A stretch of 38,331 bases of DNA, taken from positions 1 through 38,331 of the forward strand of contig JAHIUA010000026.1 in the NCBI GenBank assembly GCA_018817385.1, read 5' to 3'. Within the stretch, counting starts at the first letter, position 1; every line of letters begins with the position of its first letter. Shown here piece after piece: positions 33,107 through 38,331 of this stretch. The notes under the pieces are model-generated. The model was not told the DNA's origin, did no database searches, and saw nothing but the letters and a program-made list of their open reading frames with translations. Source of the stretch: Pseudomonadota bacterium (GTDB lineage: Bacteria > Desulfobacterota > Desulfobulbia > Desulfobulbales > Desulfocapsaceae). A program made the position numbers and the translations under genes.

Positions 33107-33523
33107 TTATTGCTCCTTGAGATCAGTCAGAACCCACTGGGAGTCCTCAATTTTGAGATAGACATAGCGACTCATGAACAGTTCTTGGTCTTCACCTTTA
33201 TAAGGAAGCAGAAGAACCCGAAGTATTTTTGGTGGCTGCAGGAGCGGCTTTTTTTCCTCTTTAAGAAGCTCGCTGACTATTTTGTAACGGTTTTCTTGTA
33301 GCTCCTGCTGGGCTGTTTCTGCAGGAGCTGGGGTAACCGCTGCTTCTGTCTTTGGATACCGGGCTTTTTGGTAAGCAGTGGGTGTGTCGATACACTCCCC
33401 CGCATCATCCTTTGCGCGACATTTGAAATCCTCATTGTAGGGATTGAGCACAGGGCCGCAGCCTGCGAGGAGTAGCATAAAGAGGAGAAAGAGATATCCG
33501 ACAATTTGGTTCAATTTGTTCAC
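33107..33523 (-). CDS. traV: TraV-like F-type outer-membrane lipoprotein
   Basis: A 138-residue lipoprotein: signal segment IVGYLFLLFMLLLAGC with the lipobox LLAGC (Cys22). After the lipid anchor comes NPYNEDFKCRAKDDAGECID, whose two Cys and spacing match the TraV pattern, then a Pro/Ala/Glu-rich middle and a basic C terminus. TraV forms the outer-membrane ring with TraK and TraB in F systems. The start is GTG 33521-33523 with only a weak ribosome site. It is the first visible gene of the tra operon; traK and traB, which normally lie just before it, are not in the window. The TraV name rests on size, lipobox, Cys pattern and position before traC. Confidence 0.78.
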   Translation of the reverse strand: MNKLNQIVGYLFLLFMLLLAGCGPVLNPYNEDFKCRAKDDAGECIDTPTAYQKARYPKTEAAVTPAPAETAQQELQENRYKIVSELLKEEKKPLLQPPKILRVLLLPYKGEDQELFMSRYVYLKIEDSQWVLTDLKEQ

Positions 33524-33861
33524 AGGTCATTCCCAAGATTCGAATTATCACACCAACGGGGAGTGCAAGGATCGTCTTTTTTCTTACTATCTATTTTCTC
33601 AGGGGATGACTTGTGAAATGGATCGGAAATAGCGGAGAAAGCGTTGAAGGGATCAGAGGGCTGGTTTTGAGTGCAAAAGAGCCGCTATGTCAAAGTTGAT
33701 AACAGGCGAAAAGCAATCAAAATTAACATGATATAGTAACACTCACACTGAGCAGTGTGGCATTTGGGTAGTTTTGAGCGGCAATCGCGTTCTAATTTGA
33801 TTTACTTCCAGAGGTATTCTCGAGGCAGGTGATGCATGCCAAGAAAGAGGCTCCACTAAAA
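33524..33861. other. Intergenic region upstream of the tra operon, possible element boundary
   Basis: No gene is supported. CACACTG-AG-CAGTGTG (33744-33759) is a perfect 7-base inverted repeat and a possible operator or protein site. Short direct similarities (TTTTGAGTG near 33667 and TTTTGAGCG near 33773) are noted. No good sigma-70 promoter for traV was found on the - strand. Since conjugation genes stop and chromosomal-type cobalt genes begin here, the edge of the mobile element may lie in this stretch. Confidence 0.4.
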
Positions 33862-33902
33862 GAAAATACCTGGACCAATATGATATTGGACCAGATATTT
33901 TC
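33862..33902 (-). terminator. 41-base imperfect palindrome, probable cbiK terminator
   Basis: GAAAATA (33862-33868) pairs with TATTTTC (33896-33902), CTGG (33870-33873) with CCAG (33891-33894), and CCAATAT (33875-33881) with ATATTGG (33883-33889); single mismatches interrupt the arms, and the centre is one G at 33882. It starts 15 bases after the cbiK stop on the - strand, where the 3' arm runs on into TTTTAG. That fits an intrinsic terminator, although the near-zero loop is unusual and a protein or recombination site is possible. Confidence 0.6.
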
Positions 33903-33917
33903 AACTTGGTAAGGAGT

Positions 33918-34910
33918 TTACTTGAGTGTTATCCCAGCGTCCTCGGCAGCATCAGCGGCATGATTGACAAAGATATCGGCAAAATTGTCATTTTCGCCAA
34001 GTCCTTCAGTTACAACAATAACTTCAAAGCCACTTTTCTCTAAAATAGATTTCCATGAATCATCTTCGGGGCCGGCCATGTCATTAATTGTATGATCACC
34101 GGCAACCACCATAAACGGTTTAAGAATTACCCTTTTGATCCCATACAGTTTCAAGGTTTCAATAACATCTTCAATGCCAGGATATCCCTCCACATTTCCG
34201 ATAGCGGTTACAACATCGGGATATATCTTCCGCATCTTGGCCGCCAGCTCTAGATATATCCCTCCATTACCGGGAAAAAATTCATTGCCATGCCCCATGT
34301 AAAGAAGCCCTGCTTTTTCGTTGATTGCACGTTTAACATCCGGCTCCATTATCTCTGCAACTGCATTAATGTCTTCGGCATAGGGGTGTTTTAAGCCATA
34401 TGTACCCAACGCTGGTCTACCTAGAACCACTTTATAAAAAGGTTTATACTTAGCCTTTTTTAAGGTGCCCATGTTCATCAGTGCATCTACGTATGTGTGT
34501 AGGTCAAGAAATTCCTCTCCCATGGAAATATGTGTTGGCTGTATGACTATGGTGTCATAGCCATCATTCTGCAAATCAGCAATCGTGGCAAGTGGCGTCT
34601 TTACGTGGAGGATATCTGCGGGTATTTCGGGGTGAGCTTTAATATATTCTGCATCTTCAGCCCGGTGCTGCCATTTTTTTCGAATAATATTTGAGGTAAA
34701 TGCTATCCGCACTGTTGTGTCCGGATATTTGGTGATGATTTTAGAGCGGATATTGAGCAATCCTTGTAGTGCTGGCTCCACGGTGGTGCCAAACATTGCG
34801 AGAACAATGGCATTTTTATGTGTAACTTCATAAGCACCGCTTGCTTGACTATGTGTTGTCATAGCCAGGCATGTAACGACAACCGCGAAAAAAAATGACT
34901 TCAACTTCAT
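33918..34910 (-). CDS. cbiK: CbiK: exported sirohydrochlorin cobaltochelatase
   Basis: A 330-residue class II chelatase of the CbiK family, which inserts Co2+ into sirohydrochlorin in anaerobic cobalamin synthesis. The N terminus is a clear signal peptide (FFFAVVVTCLAMTTHSQA), so this is the periplasmic form known from Desulfovibrio, where roles in metal or tetrapyrrole handling outside the cytoplasm are suggested. The core begins KNAIVLAMFGTTVEPALQG. Metal/catalytic His residues are visible in LLYMGHGNEFFPG and VVAGDHTINDMAGPEDDSW, plus the conserved LKPFMVV before the latter. ATG 34910 is chosen because GGAGG lies 7 bases upstream and the signal peptide starts there. A cobalamin riboswitch precedes it on the same strand and should repress it when B12 is plentiful. 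Confidence 0.93.
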   Translation of the reverse strand: MKLKSFFFAVVVTCLAMTTHSQASGAYEVTHKNAIVLAMFGTTVEPALQGLLNIRSKIITKYPDTTVRIAFTSNIIRKKWQHRAEDAEYIKAHPEIPADILHVKTPLATIADLQNDGYDTIVIQPTHISMGEEFLDLHTYVDALMNMGTLKKAKYKPFYKVVLGRPALGTYGLKHPYAEDINAVAEIMEPDVKRAINEKAGLLYMGHGNEFFPGNGGIYLELAAKMRKIYPDVVTAIGNVEGYPGIEDVIETLKLYGIKRVILKPFMVVAGDHTINDMAGPEDDSWKSILEKSGFEVIVVTEGLGENDNFADIFVNHAADAAEDAGITLK

Positions 34911-34930
34911 AATAACCTCCTTCTTTTCAC

Positions 34931-34956
34931 GGTCTGGAAAACAAAAATCCCAGACC
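34931..34956 (-). promoter_or_regulatory. Hairpin between the riboswitch and the cbiK ribosome site
   Basis: On the - strand GGTCTGG (34956-34950) pairs with CCAGACC (34937-34931) around a T-rich 12-base loop, just before the AAGGAGG site of cbiK. It may be part of the expression platform of the cobalamin riboswitch, controlling access to the ribosome site. There is no downstream T-run, so translational control is more likely than termination. Inference from position. Confidence 0.45.
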
Positions 34957-35040
34957 AATTAAATAATTGATCCAGGATATCCCTATCATCTCCCAGATTA
35001 CACTGTGTTCGTTTCTTTTCCGGAGAGCACGAACAGAAAT

Positions 35041-35196
35041 TCAGGTAGGTCTTCTGACTCTCGGATCTTTCTCCTTCCACACCTTCCCATTCCTCAAGAA
35101 CAGTGGCTTTACCGTGGAATTCGTCCCCGATTACAGCGGCGGGCCCGTCCCGGATTTTCACCGGGTTCCCTTTTCAGCTTGTTAGCAAGCACCTGA
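35041..35196 (-). promoter_or_regulatory. Cobalamin riboswitch controlling cbiK
   Basis: Read on the - strand, the conserved landmarks appear in order: CAGGTGC at the 5' end (35195), AAAAGGGAA, CCGGTGAAAATCCGG, CGGGCCCGCCGCTGTAA (core/B12 box region), GCCACTG, GGGAAGG, and the 3' pairing partner GTCAGAAGACCTACCTG. This is the standard adenosylcobalamin riboswitch architecture. It lies about 130 bases before cbiK and in its orientation, so cobalamin should reduce cbiK expression. The opposite-strand frames in this stretch are shadows. Confidence 0.93.
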
Positions 35197-35327
35197 AAGT
35201 ATCAGGAATATATACAAAAAGATGACGTCACGTCAATATGTTAATTGATCTCAAGCGTTAGGCTTCTGGCCCACGATTATTGACGAAAAGAACCGAAGAA
35301 GGGTTTTTGTTGATACAACCTTTTGTG

Positions 35328-35356
35328 TTGACACACGAATTTGAGTTTTGTAACAT
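35328..35356 (+). promoter_or_regulatory. Probable promoter of cbiMQO
   Basis: TTGACA (35328-35333), a 17-base spacer and TAACAT (35351-35356, 4 of 6 matches). It lies 109 bases before the cbiM ATG, leaving a leader that shows no cobalamin-riboswitch landmarks on the + strand. Confidence 0.5.
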
Positions 35357-35432
35357 CTTGGTAATACTTATATGAAATTAGTGTTACTTTGATGTTTAGC
35401 TATTTTTCCTATAAGAAGGAGTATATCAAATC

Positions 35433-35501
35433 ATGATCACTTTTTTATCAGGAGGTACAACCAAATGCATATGGCCGACGCACTTTTATCACCTGCTGTA
35501 G
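35433..35501 (+). CDS. Possible 22-residue leader ORF overlapping the cbiM start
   Basis: ATG 35433 is preceded by AAGGAG (35416-35421, rather distant at 11 bases) and opens a 22-codon frame (MITFLSGGTTKCIWPTHF...) that stops at 35499-35501, inside cbiM in another frame. The cbiM ribosome site AGGAGG lies within this small ORF, so its translation could affect cbiM initiation. No homology is claimed, and it may be chance. Confidence 0.25.
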   Translation: MITFLSGGTTKCIWPTHFYHLL

Positions 35502-36499
35502 GTGGCACCATGTGGGTAGCAACAGCTGGAACAATTTTCTATTGCTCCAAAAAAGTCAAACAAGACCTTGATGACCGTAAAATTCCTTTAATGGGGGTTC
35601 TTGGTGCTTTTATCTTTGCTGCCCAGATGATTAATTTCACCATTCCTGCAACGGGTTCCTCCGGCCATTTGGGCGGAGGTTTGCTCCTCGCTATTTTACT
35701 TGGCCCGTATGCGGCATTTTTGACGATAGCCTCAGTACTGGTGGTGCAGGCACTGTTCTTTGCAGATGGTGGTTTATTGGCGTTGGGCTGTAATATCTTC
35801 AACCTTGGTGTATTTCCATGTTTTATTGCATATCCATTTATTTATAAACCGATTGCCGGAACAAATCCGACACCACTGAGAATTGGAATTGGGGCAACGC
35901 TTGGAGCAATAATTGGCCTGCAGTTGGGGGCCGCAGGAGTTGTTTTGCAGACGGTTGCTTCTGGTATTTCAGAACTCCCATTAAGTGCATTTATTTCTGT
36001 AATGCTTCCGATACATCTTGCCATTGGTCTTGTGGAGGGGCTTGTTACTGCCGCCGTGGTCTCTTTTGTCTGGAAGTCGCGGCCCGAATTGCTTGAGCTG
36101 ACGGCTGCCGCTCGACCTTTAGGAGACATATCGCTAACAAAAGTTATCGCCGCTCTTGGAGCAGTCACAGTTATCACCGGGGGGGCTCTTTCCTGGTTTG
36201 CATCTTCATCTCCTGATGGGTTGGAATGGTCGATGTTTAAAGTTTCCGGCCACGAAGAGCTTGAAGCTCCGGAAAAAGGGATACATCATACCCTTGCTGT
36301 TTTACAGGAAAAAACATCTTTCTTACCCGATTACAGCTTCAAAGCAGGTGAGCCTGAGGCCGAAGGCTTGGCTGAAACAGCGTCTTGGCCGGCAGTTGAC
36401 AGTGGCACGACAACTTCCGGGCTGGTAGGAGGTTTGATGACTCTGGCCCTTGCCCTATCAATAGGTCTTCTCTTTAGAAAACGCAGTAAGACTGCTTGA
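35465..36499 (+). CDS. cbiM: CbiM with fused C-terminal PDGLE/CbiN-like domain, cobalt ECF transporter
   Basis: A 344-residue membrane protein. Residues 1-215 are CbiM, the cobalt-binding S component: it starts MHMADALLSPAVGG, where the free N terminus, His2 and later His residues bind the metal. GAFIFAAQMINFTIPATGSS, GHLGGGLLLAILLGPYAAFL and FFADGGLLALGCNIFNLGVF are family signatures. After a linker and another hydrophobic segment comes SPDGLEWSMFK, the PDGLE motif of the CbiN-like domain, and a final membrane helix (GLVGGLMTLALALSIGLLF). CbiN is thus fused, not separate. AGGAGG lies 9 bases before the ATG. It heads the cbiMQO operon, divergent from cbiK. Confidence 0.93.
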   Translation: MHMADALLSPAVGGTMWVATAGTIFYCSKKVKQDLDDRKIPLMGVLGAFIFAAQMINFTIPATGSSGHLGGGLLLAILLGPYAAFLTIASVLVVQALFFADGGLLALGCNIFNLGVFPCFIAYPFIYKPIAGTNPTPLRIGIGATLGAIIGLQLGAAGVVLQTVASGISELPLSAFISVMLPIHLAIGLVEGLVTAAVVSFVWKSRPELLELTAAARPLGDISLTKVIAALGAVTVITGGALSWFASSSPDGLEWSMFKVSGHEELEAPEKGIHHTLAVLQEKTSFLPDYSFKAGEPEAEGLAETASWPAVDSGTTTSGLVGGLMTLALALSIGLLFRKRSKTA

Positions 36500-36512
36500 T
36501 ACGCACCTTTCA

Positions 36513-36550
36513 AATGGTAGGGGAGACGAATGACTCTCCTGCCATTTTTT
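36513..36550 (+). terminator. Terminator-like hairpin between cbiM and cbiQ
   Basis: The 13-base arms at 36513-36525 and 36534-36546 pair fully with two G-T wobbles around an 8-base loop, followed by six T residues (36545-36550). It meets the criteria for an intrinsic terminator, yet cbiQ begins only 32 bases later with no separate promoter visible. Partial termination could lower cbiQO relative to cbiM. Confidence 0.7.
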
Positions 36551-36581
36551 ATGCATGAGATTGAAACAGAAAAAAACTGGC

Positions 36582-37391
36582 ATGGCTAAAATTGATACCG
36601 CATTTTTTGATCTCAGCAAATTAGAGGAGATGGCGAACAATGACACGATCATTCACCGAATTGATCCACGGATAAAAGTTTTAGTTGCCTCGATATTTGT
36701 ATTGTGCGTTGTTTCATTCCATAAATACACAATTTCCGCTATCTTACCGTTTTGTCTTTTTCTTATCATTGTGATGGGATTGGCAGAAATTCCGGCTTTT
36801 TTTCTGCTGAAAAAAATAGTACTGGTTTCACCTTTTGCTGTCATGGTCGGAATCTTTAACCCCTTGTTCGATCAGCAACCGATTATGGTTTTGGGTGCAA
36901 TTACCATAACAGGTGGATGTGTTTCCTTTGTGTCTATCTTGTTGCGTTTTGGTCTCTGTGTCGGTGCAGTGTTCGTTTTGATAGCTTCTACAGGTTTTAA
37001 TACGATCTGTTTGGCCATGGTTAAGCTCGGGATGCCAAAGATCTTTGCAGTACAATTGCTGATGCTTTACCGCTATATCTTTGTTTTGATCGAGGAAGGG
37101 CTGCGTATGTACCAGGCTATGACCCTCCGCACTTTTCATGGACGAGCCATAGCTATGAAAACCTATATGCATCTGGCTGGTCAGTTACTACTAAGAACTC
37201 TTGATAGAGCTCAACGGATTCACCTGGCTATGCTTTGCCGCGGATTTGATGGAAATATCAGGATTCGTCAGTCATTACGAATGGCCAGGCTAGACCTTTT
37301 TTTTCTTGCAGTATCTTTTGCAATTCTTCTACTTATGCGCTGCTATAATATCCCTGCGATGTTTGGGCGGTTGATTACTGGAATAACATAA
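36582..37391 (+). CDS. cbiQ: CbiQ: transmembrane (T) component of the cobalt ECF transporter
   Basis: A 269-residue inner-membrane protein linking CbiM to the ATPase. Five or so hydrophobic helices are visible (for example VLVASIFVLCVVSFHKYTI, AILPFCLFLIIVMGLAEIP, CVSFVSILLRFGLCVGAVFV). The cytoplasmic coupling helices contain the family motifs ARG-like TLRTFHGRAIA and LAMLCRGFDG, matching the two A-R/x-R-G motifs that contact the ATPase. ATG 36582 gives a family-like N terminus (MAKIDTAFFDLSKLEEMANN); ATG 36555 is an alternative. Neither has a strong ribosome site. Its stop overlaps the cbiO start (TAATG). Confidence 0.92.
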   Translation: MAKIDTAFFDLSKLEEMANNDTIIHRIDPRIKVLVASIFVLCVVSFHKYTISAILPFCLFLIIVMGLAEIPAFFLLKKIVLVSPFAVMVGIFNPLFDQQPIMVLGAITITGGCVSFVSILLRFGLCVGAVFVLIASTGFNTICLAMVKLGMPKIFAVQLLMLYRYIFVLIEEGLRMYQAMTLRTFHGRAIAMKTYMHLAGQLLLRTLDRAQRIHLAMLCRGFDGNIRIRQSLRMARLDLFFLAVSFAILLLMRCYNIPAMFGRLITGIT

Positions 37392-38149
37392 TGAGCCATC
37401 ACATCGTTGAAGTCCAAAATCTCAGCTATATCTATGCAGATGGCACAAAGGCTGTAGACGGTATCTCATTTCTTATTCACCATGGTGAATCGGTAGCCGT
37501 CGTTGGGGCCAATGGTGCAGGGAAGTCGACCTTGCTATTGCACCTGAATGGATATCTGACTCCCCAGAACGGTAAGGTAAGAATAGGTGATTTTCCGCTT
37601 ACCAAAAAAACTATAAAGGACATTCGAAAAACAGTCGGAATGGTTTTTCAAAATTCTGACGACCAGCTCTTTATGCCGACTGTCTACGATGATGTCGCCT
37701 TTGGCCCTCTGAACTTGGGGTTGCCAGCAGAAGAAGTAGAAAAACGAGTTCTAGAAGCGCTTTCTCGAACAAATGCCGAACATCTCAAGGACCGTCCGCC
37801 ATACAAGCTTTCTGGTGGAGAAAAACGAGCGGTAGCCATTGCAACTGTTCTTGCTATGAGTCCAGATATTCTTGTTATGGATGAACCAACCTCAAACCTC
37901 GACCCCAGAGCTCGCCGTTCTCTTATTGACCTTTTATCTGGTTTTCATCATACCAAGATCATCGCTACTCACGATCTCGATATGGTCCTTGACCTCTGCG
38001 AGCGTACCATCGTTATCCTGGATGGTAAAATAATGGCCGATGGTCCAACGTTGGAAATTTTTCAGAACACGGACCTCTTGGTCACCTGCCACCTTGAAAA
38101 ACCACTCCGAATGCAGCCTTGTCCATTAGTAAACCCAAAAGCACAATAG
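37391..38149 (+). CDS. cbiO: CbiO: ATPase of the cobalt ECF transporter
   Basis: A 252-residue ABC ATPase that energises cobalt uptake with CbiM and CbiQ. Walker A is GANGAGKST, the Q-loop is VFQNSDDQLFMPTVYDDVAF (the DDQ(L/I)F form is typical of ECF ATPases), the signature is LSGGEKRAVAIATVLA, Walker B is ILVMDEPTSNLD and the switch His is in IIATHDLDMVLDL. All motifs are intact. The ATG overlaps the cbiQ stop by one base (TAATG), so the two are translationally coupled. Only one ATPase gene is present, so a homodimer is expected. Confidence 0.95.
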   Translation: MSHHIVEVQNLSYIYADGTKAVDGISFLIHHGESVAVVGANGAGKSTLLLHLNGYLTPQNGKVRIGDFPLTKKTIKDIRKTVGMVFQNSDDQLFMPTVYDDVAFGPLNLGLPAEEVEKRVLEALSRTNAEHLKDRPPYKLSGGEKRAVAIATVLAMSPDILVMDEPTSNLDPRARRSLIDLLSGFHHTKIIATHDLDMVLDLCERTIVILDGKIMADGPTLEIFQNTDLLVTCHLEKPLRMQPCPLVNPKAQ

Positions 38150-38180
38150 CAAGATATATTATATTTAAGGGGGGAGGGAG

Positions 38181-38237
38181 GTGAAAGAAGAACGAGAGTC
38201 TGTTGTATGGCACCGATTTGTTCGTTTTTTCAGGTAA
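38181..38237 (+). CDS. Possible 18-residue ORF after cbiO
   Basis: GTG 38181 follows a very strong ribosome site (GGGGGGAGGGAG) and opens an 18-codon frame (VKEERESVVWHRFVRFFR) ending in TAA. The product would be basic and amphipathic. It may be a leader peptide or chance; nothing else is supported between cbiO and the window end. Confidence 0.25.
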   Translation: MKEERESVVWHRFVRFFR

Positions 38238-38331
38238 GCAAAAATCTTTTTGTGAACTTTTTGCCTAGTCGACGACTTCAGTGGTCTTTTGATCTGTGAA
38301 TTGTGGAGCCCCTACTTAACCTTTCCGCCAC

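Noticed and set aside
34907-35196. Several 60-85-residue frames on both strands upstream of cbiK
   Set aside because: They cover the cobalamin riboswitch, whose conserved RNA landmarks explain the sequence better.
1-38331. tRNA, rRNA, CRISPR array, insertion sequence or integrase
   Set aside because: Looked for repeats with regular spacers, transposase/integrase motifs and cloverleaf-type sequences while reading; none recognised, though a covariance search was not possible.

Overview
The window looks like accessory DNA from a Gram-negative anaerobe, most likely a Desulfobacterota (deltaproteobacterial) sulfate reducer. The hints are an exported, periplasmic-type cobaltochelatase CbiK beside a CbiMQO cobalt transporter, a ferredoxin-bearing BREX enzyme, and an F-type conjugation operon with lipoprotein and signal-peptide features. 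The genus is inference. No tRNA, rRNA, CRISPR array, transposase or integrase was seen.

Left part (1-2151) is a conjugative-element maintenance module, all on +: the tail of an unknown gene, an SSB, a RadC-like JAB-domain protein and a DUF932 protein. Structured leaders that recall the radC RNA motif precede the last two, and a strong terminator closes the block. Next (2268-4105) is an AbiE toxin-antitoxin pair with its own promoter. The abiEii start appears knocked out of frame by one extra A in an A-run.

The central island (4363-16701, +) is a type 4 BREX phage-defence operon: a small excisionase-type HTH regulator, a decayed helicase fragment, a winged-helix/DUF4357-like accessory protein, then BrxP (PP-loop sulfotransfer domain, two ferredoxin clusters, DUF4007-like domain), BrxC ATPase, PglZ phosphatase and BrxL AAA+ protein, and a small CxxC/CxxC protein translationally coupled to brxL. 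Facing it on the - strand (16874-20967) is a more AT-rich possible operon: a DUF2797 protein, a cobalamin-binding-fold protein with a Cys-rich DUF2284-like tail, and a DNA-phosphorothioation-associated putative methyltransferase. BrxP resembles the DndC/SspD sulfur-transfer enzymes and the methyltransferase family is known from Dnd loci, so both sides of the convergent junction point to sulfur-based DNA modification. That is the most interesting theme here.

After a remnant of an AlbA/RecG-like regulator and a small membrane protein, the - strand carries a ten-gene F-type (MPF-F) mating-pair operon, in transcription order traV-traC-traW-traU-trbC-trbI-traF(peptidase)-traF(thioredoxin)-traH-traG (33523 down to 21927), nearly all overlapping. 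The pilin gene traA and traL/E/K/B, the coupling protein and the relaxase are not in this window.

The right end (33862-38331) looks chromosomal: cbiK (-) under a cobalamin riboswitch, and divergently a cbiM(-PDGLE)-cbiQ-cbiO cobalt ECF transporter operon (+) with its own promoter and an internal terminator-like hairpin. The element/chromosome boundary may therefore lie in 33524-33917.
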